Shown here: in pieces, positions 9,106 to 18,958 of the stretch | Layout: every line of letters begins with the position of its first letter | Position numbering within the stretch: the stretch's first letter is position 1 | Assembly: GCA_022482495.1 (NCBI GenBank) | Contig: JAKVPA010000001.1 | Span: 248,001 to 312,000 of the forward strand | Origin: Sphaerochaeta sp. | GTDB taxonomy: Bacteria; Spirochaetota; Spirochaetia; Sphaerochaetales; Sphaerochaetaceae | Direction: 5' to 3' | DNA length: 64,000 bases | The notes under the pieces: model-generated | Database searches by the model: none | Seen by the model: the letters and a program-made list of their open reading frames with translations, nothing else | Told to the model about the DNA's origin: nothing | Translations under genes and position numbers: made by a program

Positions 9106-10437
9106 TCAGGAATGTCTTCGACCTGCAAAAAACCTTCCCATACAGAGAAGAATCTGCACAAAAGACGAGGATGGAGTTGCCAGGCCGACGGTGAACAGCG
9201 AAGCTCCGGCAAGCCCGCTGAAGACAAACGACAGGGGAATCCGCACACCGAAGGAGCCGACGATCCCCTGGACCATGACGAACTTCGTCCATCCCCTTCC
9301 ATTGAAGTATCCCAGGAAGCAGAACAGGAACGACGTGAAGATGCAGTCAATGCCGTACGCTTTCAGGTAGTCCCCCGAGGCGGCGGCAACCGCCGTATCG
9401 GTGGTGAACAGCAGAGAGAGCCGAACGCCATGGAAGAAGGCAAGGACGAACATGCATACGCCGACGGCCAAGCTGGTCAGCATGCCGTACCAAAGCGCCT
9501 TGTCCGCCCGTTCCGTCCGTCCCGAGCCGACATTCTGGGCTACGAACGCGCTCATCGCCTGCATGAAGCTGGAAGGCACCAGCATCAAAAAGCCACACAC
9601 CTTCTCCGCGATCCCCACCCCTGCGGAAGCCGTAAGCCCCATCCGGTTGATGATCGCCGCGATGACCAGAAAGGACAGGGAGACAAGCAGGTCCTGGAAG
9701 GAAAGCGGCAGCCCGATACGAAAGATGGCGCCGCACAACGACCGGTTCCACCGGATATGTTTCCGCGAGAACGGGAACGGGAACCGTTTTCCTCTGCAGA
9801 ACGCCAGGGAAACGGCGACGCTGACACCTTGGGAAAGGACCGTGGCGATGGCCGCTCCCGCCACGCCCATCCCCAACACTCCGACAAGAAGAAGATCGCC
9901 GGCGATGTTGCACGCCGTGGCCAACGCGACGGAAAACAAGGGGAGCCGGGAGTTTCCCATGCCACGGAACACGGCGCCCAGCACGTTGTATGCGACGATG
10001 AGCAGCATGCCCGCCGAACATATCCTGACATACGCCGTCGCCTTGGCCTGGGCGGGGACCGGCGTGCGAAGAATCCGGATGACCACCCCGGAGAAGGGTT
10101 CCATCACCGCCATGGCCAGCATGCCAAGCACGACGAACAACGTGATCGTCGCGCCGATCACCCGCCCCACCTCCGTATCCTTCCCTTCCCCGATGTTCCG
10201 GGCGATCAAAACGGTCGAGCCCATGGCGATGTCCGACAGGACGAAGGTGACCGTCTGCATCACCATCGCCCCCAGGGAAACAGCGCTGACGTCCGACGCG
10301 TCACCGAACCGGCCGATGACCAGCATGTCCACCGCGCCATAGGCCGCCTGGAGGAACAAGGCAAGAAACACCGGGAAGGAGAAACGGATCAAAGGTCGGT
10401 AGATGGGGCCTTCGGTAAAACGCATGCTTCCCGTCAT
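9106..10437 (-). CDS. MATE-family efflux transporter
   Basis: A 443-residue protein with about twelve transmembrane helices. The first helix region reads RPLIRFSFPVFLALFLQAAYGAVD and the loop DMLVIGRFGDASDVSAVSLG is typical of MATE/MurJ-like exporters. MATE proteins expel cationic drugs or metabolites using sodium or proton gradients; the substrate here is unknown. Its start overlaps the end of a second MATE gene by four bases, so the two are made together. The stop lies just before the pstS regulatory site. Confidence 0.88.
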   Translation of the reverse strand: MTGSMRFTEGPIYRPLIRFSFPVFLALFLQAAYGAVDMLVIGRFGDASDVSAVSLGAMVMQTVTFVLSDIAMGSTVLIARNIGEGKDTEVGRVIGATITLFVVLGMLAMAVMEPFSGVVIRILRTPVPAQAKATAYVRICSAGMLLIVAYNVLGAVFRGMGNSRLPLFSVALATACNIAGDLLLVGVLGMGVAGAAIATVLSQGVSVAVSLAFCRGKRFPFPFSRKHIRWNRSLCGAIFRIGLPLSFQDLLVSLSFLVIAAIINRMGLTASAGVGIAEKVCGFLMLVPSSFMQAMSAFVAQNVGSGRTERADKALWYGMLTSLAVGVCMFVLAFFHGVRLSLLFTTDTAVAAASGDYLKAYGIDCIFTSFLFCFLGYFNGRGWTKFVMVQGIVGSFGVRIPLSFVFSGLAGASLFTVGLATPSSSFVQILLCMGRFFAGRRHS

Positions 10438-11816
10438 TGCGTCTCCTTCGGTCCATGGGGAGCCGGTTGATCCTCACGGGGAAGCCGGGAAAAGAACTGG
10501 AGAACGAACGGTATGGTCAGGATGAACGTGGCGACATCGGCAAGCGGCTGGGCAAGCTGGATGCCCCGAAGCCCCATTGTCCGCGTCAGCACCAGCAGCA
10601 ACGGAATGAAGCACAAGCCGCTGCGCATCAGCGCGAGGATCGTCGCCACCAGACTCTTTCCGATGGACTGGAACAGCATGTTGCTCGCCACGGTGAAGCC
10701 CAGGCATACCATTGTGGCGCACTGGGCCCGCAGGGCGAACGCGCCGATGGCGACCACCTGGGGATCATCACGGAGCAGACGCACCAACGACGGGGCGAAG
10801 ATGAATCCCAGCACGGCAAAGTCGGAGAGCAGGACGGTGCCGAACAGCACGGTGAACCGGTAGGCGTCCCGCACCCTGCGATAGGCGCGCGCCCCGTAGT
10901 TGAACGCGCTGACCGGCTGGAACCCCTGGCCGATGCCTAGTCCTACGCACCACAGGAAGTTGATGATCCGGGCGCAGATCGACATGGCGGCGACAGCGGC
11001 GTCTCCGTACGGGCCGCAGCTGATGTTCAGCACCATGGTGGAAAGCGCCGTCAAACCTTGGCGGATCATCGAGGGGAACCCTACGGTGATGATGTTCTTC
11101 AGCATCAACGGCTTGGTACTGATGTACTTCGGATGGAACGAGCTCTGCGTCCGTCCGGTGTGGAACATGAAAAACAGCACGATTGCGCTGAGGTACTGGC
11201 TGATCGTCGTGGAAAGCCCTGCGCCCAGAATCCCCAGATGGAACGCTCCAAACATCAACAGCCAGTCGCCAAAGATGTTCACCACCCCGCCGAGGGTCAG
11301 CCCGATCATGGCAAGCGTCGCCATCCCCTCATAGCGGAGAATGTTGTTCATCACGCAACTGGTCGTCATGGCGGGTCCCGCAATGAGGATGCAGGCGGCG
11401 TAGATCCGGGCATAGGGAAGAATCGTTTCGGTGGAGCCCAACAGGCGGCACAATCCATCCAGATTGCACAACCCGATGACCATGATCACCACACCGGCTG
11501 CGAGCGCCAGATAGAAACTGGTCGACGCGTACCGTTTGGCGTCCTCCACCTCCTGGGCTCCCAGATGGCGGGCGATGTTGCTTCCCGCGCCGTGGCCCAG
11601 CATGAAGCCGAATGCCTGAAGGATGGCCATCAGGCCGAAGACCACGCCGACAGCACCGCTGGCGCTGGTGCCGAGTTGCCCGACGAACGAAGTGTCCGCC
11701 ACGTTGTAGATGTTGGTGACCAGCATGCTCACCGTGGTAGGCAGACCCAACCGGATGACCAGGACACGGACCGGCGTCTTGGTCATCGTGTCATATTGGC
11801 TGAGAGGAGAACGCAT
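10434..11816 (-). CDS. MATE-family efflux transporter
   Basis: A 460-residue paralogue of the downstream gene, again with about twelve helices. The N-terminal signature VTNIYNVADTSFVGQLG and the matching repeat half at mid-protein are standard for the family. The four-base overlap with the next MATE gene shows a bicistronic unit. Tandem MATE genes may act separately or as a pair; nothing in the sequence decides this. About 30 bases separate its start from the stop of the deaminase gene behind it, which is read in the same direction. Confidence 0.88.
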   Translation of the reverse strand: MRSPLSQYDTMTKTPVRVLVIRLGLPTTVSMLVTNIYNVADTSFVGQLGTSASGAVGVVFGLMAILQAFGFMLGHGAGSNIARHLGAQEVEDAKRYASTSFYLALAAGVVIMVIGLCNLDGLCRLLGSTETILPYARIYAACILIAGPAMTTSCVMNNILRYEGMATLAMIGLTLGGVVNIFGDWLLMFGAFHLGILGAGLSTTISQYLSAIVLFFMFHTGRTQSSFHPKYISTKPLMLKNIITVGFPSMIRQGLTALSTMVLNISCGPYGDAAVAAMSICARIINFLWCVGLGIGQGFQPVSAFNYGARAYRRVRDAYRFTVLFGTVLLSDFAVLGFIFAPSLVRLLRDDPQVVAIGAFALRAQCATMVCLGFTVASNMLFQSIGKSLVATILALMRSGLCFIPLLLVLTRTMGLRGIQLAQPLADVATFILTIPFVLQFFSRLPREDQPAPHGPKETQ

Positions 11817-11847
11817 GGGGGGAGTATACCCCTTTCGCCAACATTAA

Positions 11848-13212
11848 TCAGTACGTTTTACACAACAATTGTTCCGCCACTTCATTGGCATGCCGTGCCA
11901 GTTCCTCTTCATCCACGCCAAGCACCTTTCCTTTGCGTACCACAATCTTGCCGTTGATGATCGTCATGTCGGCGATATGGCTGTCCCCGCAGAACACCAA
12001 GCTGGCAACCGGGTCGGCTTGAGCGCCGGCATAGGCGATGTCATCCACGTTGAACAAGGCGATGTCGGCGGCCCATCCCGGGTACAGGCGCCCTACCTTT
12101 GTGTAGCCCAGCATGGCCGCGCCGTTTTCCGTCCCCATGCGCATCACCTCCCCCACGGTAAGCGCCGAGGCGCCGTAGCGGACCCGTTGCAGCAACATGG
12201 CCATCCGAAGCTCCCCCAGCATGTCGCTGCTGTCGTTGGACGCCGATCCATCCACACCGATGCCGACGTTGATGCCCAGATCCAGCATCTCCCGCACCCG
12301 GCAGATGCCCGAGCCCAGCCGCATGTTGCTGGAAGGACAGTGGGCGATGGAACACCCCGCTTTTGCCAGAGCCCGGAGCTCTTCGTCATTGAAATGGATG
12401 CCATGGGCGTAAAACACATCCGGCCCGAACAGACCGCACTCCTCCATCAACGCCAGGGGGCGGACGCCGTACATCCGCATGCAGGTCTCCTCCTCGTCCT
12501 TCGTCTCGCACAGGTGGGTGTGGAGCCGCACGCCGTAGGAACGGGCAAGACGCGCGCTCTCCTCCATGCACTCCTTGGTGACGGAGAACGGGGAACAGGG
12601 AGCCAGGACGATCCGGTGCATGGAGAGGGGGGATGGATCATGGAACGAACGGATGCACCGCTCGCTGTCGGAAAGAATCTCCTCTTCCGTCTGGACCACC
12701 GAGTCCGGGGGAAGCCCCCCGTCTTTTTTTGACAGGCTCATCGACCCCCGGGTCGGGGAGAACCGCATGCCGATCTGGTCGGCCGCCTGGAACTGCAGCG
12801 CCATGATGTCCCCGTCGAACCCTTTGGGGTACAGGTAGTGATGATCCGTCGTCGTGGTACATCCGGTGCGGACCAGCTCGCTCATCGCAAGCAGGCTGCT
12901 GGTCGTCACCGCATCGGTGTCGATGCCCTTCCACACCTCGTACAGGCTGGTCAGCCAGTCGAACAGTTTGGCGTTCTGCACGGAAGGAAGCGCACGGGTC
13001 AGTGTCTGGTAGAAATGGTGGTGGGTGTTGACCAGCCCGGGGATGGCCACATCGTGGCGGCAATCGATCACCTGGGTGTCCGAGGGTACGGGAAGGTCCT
13101 TCCCTACCTGTTTGATCCGGTTCCCTTCGATCACAAGATCTGCGTCACGGAGGCTTTCCTTCCCTCCTTCCTGCAACAACGCTTTGATCCCTTTCAGCAT
13201 GATGGTTTTCAT
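11848..13212 (-). CDS. 8-oxoguanine deaminase-type amidohydrolase
   Basis: A 454-residue amidohydrolase from ATG 13212 (GGGAG about ten bases upstream). Metal-binding and catalytic motifs: NTHHHFYQTLTRA near residue 65, LHTHLCE near 240, YAHGIHF near 275, and GVDGSASND near 320. The HHHFYQTLTRA stretch and FDWL region are close to 8-oxoguanine deaminases and hydroxychloroatrazine-type hydrolases (the TrzN/AtzB group). The likely reaction is release of ammonia from 8-oxoguanine or a related purine. It ends 31 bases before the MATE pair in the same direction and may share their transcript. Confidence 0.8.
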   Translation of the reverse strand: MKTIMLKGIKALLQEGGKESLRDADLVIEGNRIKQVGKDLPVPSDTQVIDCRHDVAIPGLVNTHHHFYQTLTRALPSVQNAKLFDWLTSLYEVWKGIDTDAVTTSSLLAMSELVRTGCTTTTDHHYLYPKGFDGDIMALQFQAADQIGMRFSPTRGSMSLSKKDGGLPPDSVVQTEEEILSDSERCIRSFHDPSPLSMHRIVLAPCSPFSVTKECMEESARLARSYGVRLHTHLCETKDEEETCMRMYGVRPLALMEECGLFGPDVFYAHGIHFNDEELRALAKAGCSIAHCPSSNMRLGSGICRVREMLDLGINVGIGVDGSASNDSSDMLGELRMAMLLQRVRYGASALTVGEVMRMGTENGAAMLGYTKVGRLYPGWAADIALFNVDDIAYAGAQADPVASLVFCGDSHIADMTIINGKIVVRKGKVLGVDEEELARHANEVAEQLLCKTY

Positions 13213-13307
13213 CTGTGGCAATCTCCCGCAACGCATTGTAGCACGGTTTTCCCTTTTCTCCTTCCCCATTTTTGACTATACTCCTCACAAGAGGGAAAGA
13301 AAAACCG

Positions 13308-13631
13308 ATGTTGACGTTCAATACGGATTGTAAAGCGAAGGATCTTGGCGGAGGGGTCACCCGGAAGGTGCTCTCCTATGATGAGACGATGATGGTCTGC
13401 GAGTTGACGTTCAAGAAAGGCTCGGTGGGCAGCCTGCATCATCATCCGCATCACCAGATCGGATATGTGATCAGCGGCTCGTTCGAAGTGACCTGCGAAG
13501 GAGAGAAGAAAATCCTCAAGGCGGGGGACAGCTATCTGATCAAACCAGACCAGATCCACGGGGTGGTGGCGTTGGAGGATTCCAAACTGCTTGACGTATT
13601 CACCCCAATGCGGGAAGATTTCATCCGCTGA
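13308..13631 (+). CDS. Small cupin-fold protein
   Basis: A 107-residue single-domain cupin starting at ATG 13308 with GAGGG as ribosome site. The first cupin motif, GSLHHHPHHQIGYVISGSFEV, supplies several candidate metal-binding histidines, and the second, AGDSYLIKPDQIHGVVAL, supplies the last one. Such proteins act as small isomerases, dioxygenases or sugar-binding sensors; the substrate cannot be told. It is divergent from the deaminase gene with a 95-base shared promoter region that contains TATACT at 13277. Confidence 0.8.
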   Translation: MLTFNTDCKAKDLGGGVTRKVLSYDETMMVCELTFKKGSVGSLHHHPHHQIGYVISGSFEVTCEGEKKILKAGDSYLIKPDQIHGVVALEDSKLLDVFTPMREDFIR

Positions 13632-13676
13632 GCAAAAATCGGTCTTGCCGCACCACATGGGGAGTGGCCGTTCGCG

Positions 13677-13701
13677 CCTGTTTTGTATTATAGTAAACAG
13701 G
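13677..13701 (+). promoter_or_regulatory. Palindrome over the -10 region of the tig-clpPX operon
   Basis: An inverted repeat CCTGTTT-N11-AAACAGG whose inner bases also partly mirror each other (TAT and ATA), so ten of twelve positions per arm match. The centre holds TATTAT/TATAGT, a plausible -10 element, about 75 bases before the tig start. A repressor bound here would block RNA polymerase. It is not the CIRCE element. No strong -35 box was found. Confidence 0.45.
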
Positions 13702-13766
13702 TTGAGGCTTTATGCCCCTGCCGTTATGATATCGAAGTCTCCCACGGGAGGCGAAAGGAAATTGAG

Positions 13767-15137
13767 ATGAGTGAAGAGAAGAACATCAAGGAGTTGGAGA
13801 ACTCCAGCGTCGCGTTGACGCTTACCGTGCCGTCCGACAGGATTGAGGCGGACTACAAGAAGACCTTGGACAAATATGTGAAGAACATCCAGATCAAAGG
13901 GTTCCGCAAGGGCCACGTCCCCGTATCCGTACTGGAGGCCAAGTATGGTGAGTCTCTCCGCGCCGAGAGCACGTTCGACACAATGGAAGCGTTCCTGAAG
14001 GAAAACATTGACAAACTCGATCCGAAGGACAAGCCGCTTCCCTACAGCACACCGGAGCTCCAGGACGAAGAGAAGCTGTTGCCGTTCAAACCGAATACCG
14101 ACGTCACCTTCACGGTGAAATACGATGTCATGCCGGTCTTCGAGCTTCCCCCGTACAAAGGACTCACCTTCACCCTGCCCAAGGTAGTGGTCAGTGACGA
14201 CGACGTGAACAAGGAAATCGACCACCTGCGCGAGCAGAACGCCATGGTCGTTGACAAGAAAGGTGTCGCCGAGGATGGGGACATCGTCAACATCGACTAT
14301 GTCGAGCTGGATGACAAGGGTCAGGAAGTCGCCTCCACCGCACGGAAGGATTTCACCTTCACCGTGGGCAGTGGATACAACTACTACGAGATCGACAAGG
14401 ACGTCCTGGGAATGAAGGCCGGGGACGAGAAGACGTTCCAGAAGAGCTATCCCGCGGAATTCAAGACCTCCGATCTGGCTGGCAAGACCATCACGCTGAA
14501 AGTGGCGATGAAGAGCGTCAAGCACAAGGATATCCCGGCACTGGATGATGATTTCGCCCAGGATGTCAAGGAAGAGTACAAGACCGTCGCCGATCTGGTC
14601 AAAGCCACCCGTGAGAAGCTGGAAGGCCAGGTGAAGCAGAAGCGGGATGACGAGAAGTTCAACAAGCTGGCCGACCAGCTTGCCCAGAACGTCAAGGTCG
14701 CGCTTCCCACGAGCATGGTGGACTTCGAGCTTGATCGTGACTGGAAGAACTACATCCGCCAGAGCGGCCTGAGCGAAGAGCAGATCACAAAGTTCCTGGA
14801 CTACCAGAAGAAGAGCAAGGAAGACCTGCTGAATGAATGGAGACCGGAAGCGGAGAAAGCGCTGAAGGTCCAGCTTGTCATGGACAAGATCAAGGACACG
14901 GAGAAGTTCGAAGTGTCCAAGGAAGAATTGGACAAGGCGTGCGATGAGCAGCTGAAGGACGTCACCGACGAAAGCCAGAAGGCGTACTACCGCACGATGA
15001 TCGAAGACGATCTGAGATTCCGGAAAGTCAGCGAATTCCTGGAGAAGAACAATACGTTCGCCGACGGGCCGGAAAAGAGCTTCGAAGCCTACATGAACGA
15101 TGAGGAAGAAGCGAAGACCGAACAAGCAGGAGCGTAA
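13767..15137 (+). CDS. tig: Trigger factor
   Basis: A 456-residue ribosome-associated chaperone and prolyl isomerase. ATG 13767 is chosen because GGAGGCGAAAGGAA lies just upstream and the protein then begins [13 protein letters not shown]. The ribosome-binding signature GFRKGHVP is near residue 45. The central FKBP-like domain (around residues 160-245) contains [11 protein letters not shown], and a helical C-terminal arm follows. It heads the tig-clpP-clpX cluster, an order conserved in many bacteria. The acidic C-terminal tail is typical. Confidence 0.95.
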   Translation: MSEEKNIKELENSSVALTLTVPSDRIEADYKKTLDKYVKNIQIKGFRKGHVPVSVLEAKYGESLRAESTFDTMEAFLKENIDKLDPKDKPLPYSTPELQDEEKLLPFKPNTDVTFTVKYDVMPVFELPPYKGLTFTLPKVVVSDDDVNKEIDHLREQNAMVVDKKGVAEDGDIVNIDYVELDDKGQEVASTARKDFTFTVGSGYNYYEIDKDVLGMKAGDEKTFQKSYPAEFKTSDLAGKTITLKVAMKSVKHKDIPALDDDFAQDVKEEYKTVADLVKATREKLEGQVKQKRDDEKFNKLADQLAQNVKVALPTSMVDFELDRDWKNYIRQSGLSEEQITKFLDYQKKSKEDLLNEWRPEAEKALKVQLVMDKIKDTEKFEVSKEELDKACDEQLKDVTDESQKAYYRTMIEDDLRFRKVSEFLEKNNTFADGPEKSFEAYMNDEEEAKTEQAGA

Positions 15138-15736
15138 TGATGGAACGGATGCAATCGTTCATTCCGATGGTGGTCGAACAGAACGGGGTCAGGGAGCGGT
15201 CGTATGACATTTTCTCCCGCCTGCTCAAGGACCGTATCGTATTTCTGGACGGCGAGATCAACGACGGCACGGCGGACCTGGTGGTGGCCCAGATGCTGTT
15301 CCTCGAGTCGGAAGACCCGAAGAAGGACATCAGCCTGTACATCAACAGCCCCGGTGGAAGCGTCACGGCGGGACTGGCCGTCTACGACACGATGCAGTAC
15401 CTCGCCTCTCCCGTGCAGACCATCTGCATGGGTCAGGCGGCAAGCATGGCGGCGGTGCTGCTGTGCGGTGGCTCCAAAGGAAAACGGTTCATCCTTCCGT
15501 CGGCACGGGTGATGATCCACCAGCCGTGGGGAAATGTCGAAGGTCAGGAGACGGACATCCGCATCCAGGCCAAAGAGCTGGAGCGGATCAAGCAATTGAC
15601 CATCGACATTCTGGTACGGCATACCGGACGGAGCCGGGATGAGATCATCGCCGACACGGAACGTGATTTCTTCCTCACCGCTCCGGACGCAGTGAACTAT
15701 GGGATTGTTGACTCCGTGATGCAAAGGAGAGGATAG
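15137..15736 (+). CDS. clpP: ATP-dependent Clp protease proteolytic subunit
   Basis: A 199-residue serine protease subunit. The nucleophile serine is in [11 protein letters not shown], the histidine in MIHQPWG, and the aspartate follows in the C-terminal third, completing the catalytic triad. The N terminus [15 protein letters not shown] is the usual axial-loop form. Its start overlaps the tig stop (TAATGATG), so ATG 15137 and ATG 15140 are both possible. It forms the barrel protease fed by ClpX, encoded two bases downstream. Confidence 0.96.
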   Translation: MMERMQSFIPMVVEQNGVRERSYDIFSRLLKDRIVFLDGEINDGTADLVVAQMLFLESEDPKKDISLYINSPGGSVTAGLAVYDTMQYLASPVQTICMGQAASMAAVLLCGGSKGKRFILPSARVMIHQPWGNVEGQETDIRIQAKELERIKQLTIDILVRHTGRSRDEIIADTERDFFLTAPDAVNYGIVDSVMQRRG

Positions 15737-15738
15737 GA

Positions 15739-17002
15739 ATGGCACGAATCGCACAAACCTGCTCGTTCTGCGGAAAAAGCGCGAACGAGGTGAAACGCCT
15801 GATCAACGGACCAGGCGTGGCCATCTGCGACGAATGCGTCAAGGTCTGCGAGGAGATGCTGAAGGATGACCCTGCCATGCAGGAGGATACGACGGACATG
15901 CTGCCCGACGTCATCCCCACCCCGCAGGAGATCAAGGAGTTCATGGACCAGTACGTCATCGGTCAGGATGACGCCAAGCGGATCCTCGCCGTCGCAGTAT
16001 ACAACCATTACAAGCGGGTGAAGTTCGGCAAGAAGATGAACACCGAGATGGAGAAATCCAACATCCTGATGATCGGACCGACCGGAACAGGAAAGACACT
16101 TCTCGCACGGACGCTTGCCCGCAAGCTGAAGGTTCCGTTCGCCATCGCCGATGCCACGACGCTCACCGAGGCGGGATACGTGGGCGAGGATGTGGAGAAC
16201 ATATTGCTGAAGCTGATCCAGAACGCCGATGACAACGTCAGCGCGGCGGAACACGGCATCATCTTCATCGATGAGATCGACAAGATCGCCAAGAAGGAAG
16301 GGGAAAACCCGTCCATCACCCGTGATGTGTCCGGAGAAGGCGTCCAGCAGGGACTGCTCAAGATCATTGAGGGAACGGTTGCCTCCGTCCCGCCCCAAGG
16401 CGGCAGGAAGCACCCCAACCAGGAGATGATCCGCATCAACACCAAGGACATCCTGTTCATCTGCGGCGGCGCGTTCGTCGGGCTGGACAAGGTGATCGAG
16501 AAACGGGTCTCCAGCCATTCGATGGGATTCGGCGCCAATGTGGAGGAGCCGGGAGCCAGGGATCTGAAATCGCTGTATTCCCAGCTGATGCCGGATGATC
16601 TGATCAAATTCGGCCTGATCCCTGAGTTCATCGGACGTCTCCCCATTCATGTAACGCTGGGGAACCTCAGCAAGGATGAGCTGAAACGGATCATCACCGA
16701 ACCGAAGAACTCCGTGCTGAAGCAGTACCAGGAGAGTTTCGCGCTGGACAACATCAAGCTGACCTTCACCGACGATGCCATTGACGCAATCGCCCAGAAG
16801 GCCATCGAGCAGAACACCGGAGCCCGTGGCATCCGCTCCATCGTCGAATCGATGATGATGAACATCATGTACACCATCCCGTCGATGTCCCGGTGTGAAG
16901 GAAGTGATCGTGGACAAGAAGGCGGTCCAGGAAAACAAGGATCCCCAGATCCTCTTTGGAGATGAGCATGGAACTCCCAACGTACCCAGCGACCATTCTT
17001 GA
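15739..17002 (+). CDS. clpX: ClpX unfoldase, C-terminal +1 frameshift
   Basis: The protein has an N-terminal zinc-binding domain (CSFCGKS with CDECV), Walker A GPTGTGKT, Walker [11 protein letters not shown], and the GYVGEDVE and [10 protein letters not shown] segments of the pore-forming AAA+ module. The frame breaks near 16888. Removing one T there restores [16 protein letters not shown] and a tail ending at TGA 17000-17002; unrepaired, the frame ends at 16965 with a nonsense tail. The repaired length (about 420) matches ClpX. The repaired end overlaps the next gene by 35 bases. Confidence 0.9.
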
Positions 17003-17945
17003 GCTGATCACCCAACGCAAAAGCGTGATCATCGTCGGTCACGTCAACCCGGACGGGGATTGTCTGTCCAGCGAGATTTCGCTGGGCAAACTGCTCTCCG
17101 GCATGGGCAAGAAGGTGGTTCTAGCCAACGCCGGCCCGTTCGAGCGGACGGAGATCGCCAAATGGAAGAAATACTTCGTCCAGGAGGTCACCGCAGAGAT
17201 GCACGCCGATGATCCTCTGTTGATCGTCACCGACTGCTCCACCTCCGACCGGATCGGTACGCTGTACCAGCAGACCAAGGGGCTGAAGACGGTGGTCATC
17301 GACCATCACGCCTCAGGCGACCCGTTCGGCGACGAACGATACATCGTCCCCTCCTCCCCTTCCACCACCCTGTTGATCCAGCATCTGTACCATGCGCTGC
17401 AACAGCCGATCAGCAAGGACGCCGCGTCGTTCATCTTTTTCGGATTCGCCACGGATACCGGCTATTTCCGGTTCATCAACGCAGGCCAGGGTTTCGCGCT
17501 GGACTACGTCTCCGAACTGGTCGATCTTGGGGTCTCACCCAACGCCGTCTACATGACGATGACCGGAGGCAAATCGCTTCCGTACATCCACTACCTTGGA
17601 GCTTTGATCCAACGCAGCGAACCGTTTCTGGATGGCAAGGTGATGTGTTCCTTCTGCTACCAGAAAGACAAGGAAATGTACGGGGAGGATCGTCCCAGTG
17701 ACCTGTTCTACTCCCAGATGCTTTCCGTGGAAGGCGTCCAGGTGGTGATGCTGTTCAAGGAATTACCGGAGGGGAATACGGAAGTCGGATTCCGTTCCAG
17801 TCATGACAGCGCCGTGGATGTCGGCATTCTTGCCGCGACCTATGGTGGCGGTGGACACAAGCATGCAAGCGGAGTAACGGTGGCGCGTCCCATCGAGGAA
17901 ATCCGCGGCATGCTTCTGAAGGACCTGACCCGCCAGCTTTCCTGA
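16968..17945 (+). CDS. nrnA: DHH-family oligoribonuclease / pAp phosphatase
   Basis: A 325-residue DHH/DHHA1 protein. ATG 16968 follows GGAG at a six-base distance; ATG 16962 and TTG 16956 are alternatives. Motifs: VGHVNPDGDCLSSE (DHH motif I), VTDCSTSDR, and VIDHHASGD (the DHH itself), then the DHHA1 domain with GGGGHKHASG. Such NrnA proteins degrade two- to four-base RNAs and dephosphorylate pAp. It follows clpX closely and likely shares its transcript. Confidence 0.88.
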   Translation: MELPTYPATILELITQRKSVIIVGHVNPDGDCLSSEISLGKLLSGMGKKVVLANAGPFERTEIAKWKKYFVQEVTAEMHADDPLLIVTDCSTSDRIGTLYQQTKGLKTVVIDHHASGDPFGDERYIVPSSPSTTLLIQHLYHALQQPISKDAASFIFFGFATDTGYFRFINAGQGFALDYVSELVDLGVSPNAVYMTMTGGKSLPYIHYLGALIQRSEPFLDGKVMCSFCYQKDKEMYGEDRPSDLFYSQMLSVEGVQVVMLFKELPEGNTEVGFRSSHDSAVDVGILAATYGGGGHKHASGVTVARPIEEIRGMLLKDLTRQLS

Positions 17946-17955
17946 CCATTTTATC

Positions 17956-17971
17956 TGGCACACAACTTGCA
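17956..17971 (+). promoter_or_regulatory. Sigma-54 (-24/-12) promoter
   Basis: The sequence TGGCAC-N5-TTGCA matches the RpoN consensus, with GG at 17957-17958 and GC at 17969-17970 separated by exactly ten bases. It sits 30 bases before the start at 18001, leaving room for a transcription start near 17982 and the ribosome site AAAAGGAG. Transcription from such a promoter needs RpoN and an AAA+ activator; neither gene is in the window and no upstream activator site was recognised. Confidence 0.8.
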
Positions 17972-18000
17972 TTCCATAGAGGTCTGAAAAGGAGACCTTT

Positions 18001-18954
18001 ATGGAAGAAGTTACTGCGTCCACCCAAATCATTCTGGCGTGGAAACACGATCCTGATGCATCCCAACGGCATGATGCGGCCCGCAAGGAGGCGATGCGCC
18101 TTCTGTATCTGACACCCAAAAAGCTGCACCTGCTCCCCGAAGAGGCATGTTCCGACTTTCTGCTGTACTGCATGCCGTCCATCGACCGTTACCTGGAGAT
18201 ATACGATCCATCCCGGCTTCCCTTCGAGCAGTTCATCGAAGGGATCGTCCGCCGAAGAGCGCCGGCACTTGAGATGCGCCGGCGGCGTCAGGAACAATGG
18301 AGGGATGCCGTCACCCAGTTTCCGCTTTTGGTGCTCCCCGAAACGGTTGAGGAGACGCAACCGGAGTATCATCCCCGCAGCCGGGTCCTGCCGTTGTCGG
18401 CAATGCCACGTCAGTTCCAGGCGTTATGCCAGATCCGGCAAAGCCGCATTCCTTCCCCCACCCCGCCCATTGCCCGACTCGCGGAAAAACTTGCCATCCC
18501 ATGGATACGCAAAGGTTTTATGTTGCTTTTGACCACCGCTCCAGGGTACTGCCTCGCCACGTTTCCCCAAAGCATGGCGTTGCTGCTTGGTGTCCCTGAG
18601 GCATCGCTCCAATCCTACCTGCTCACCGCCGAGAGCGTGCTCGCACCGCTTCGGGAAAAACGTACACGCCTGTTGGAATCGGTCAACTTCCACTACCGCA
18701 GGATGATCCAGTGCCAATGGGAAAGCCAGTACGCCATGGCGCGGGAACTGCATCTCTTGCGTATGGCCGAGCATAACCGGAAGTTGCTGCACCGCAGAGT
18801 CGAGGAGCTGCAGCATCAGTCGTTCTGTCTATCCCATACCGAGGTCAGCAGACTGGTAGGCATCGCCCGGGGGACGGTCAATTCCGGAACCTACTGCGCC
18901 AGAGCGGTCATTCGGGAATGTCTGGACGATGAAGCGGCAAAGAAGTATGGTTGA
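18001..18954 (+). CDS. Unrecognised protein with sigma-like segment and C-terminal HTH
   Basis: A 317-residue protein I cannot assign to a named family. Residues about 61-86 read IDRYLEIYDPSRLPFEQFIEG followed by VRRR, which recalls sigma-70 region 2 (the YDPSRG...F motif). Near residues 277-296, LSHTEVSRLVGIARGTVNSG looks like a helix-turn-helix with the recognition helix at GIARGTVNS. The middle is rich in Arg, Pro and Leu. No signal peptide or membrane helix is seen. It is preceded by a sigma-54 promoter and followed four bases later by rdgB. It could be a divergent sigma factor, a lineage-specific regulator or a degraded paralogue of one; the DNA-binding role is inference. Confidence 0.6.
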   Translation: MEEVTASTQIILAWKHDPDASQRHDAARKEAMRLLYLTPKKLHLLPEEACSDFLLYCMPSIDRYLEIYDPSRLPFEQFIEGIVRRRAPALEMRRRRQEQWRDAVTQFPLLVLPETVEETQPEYHPRSRVLPLSAMPRQFQALCQIRQSRIPSPTPPIARLAEKLAIPWIRKGFMLLLTTAPGYCLATFPQSMALLLGVPEASLQSYLLTAESVLAPLREKRTRLLESVNFHYRRMIQCQWESQYAMARELHLLRMAEHNRKLLHRRVEELQHQSFCLSHTEVSRLVGIARGTVNSGTYCARAVIRECLDDEAAKKYG

Positions 18955-18958
18955 AGGT

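Noticed and set aside
13677-13701. Reading the tig promoter palindrome as a LexA or CIRCE site
   Set aside because: CIRCE (TTAGCACTC with an inverted copy) is not matched, and the CTGT/ACAG ends are farther apart than in proteobacterial LexA boxes.
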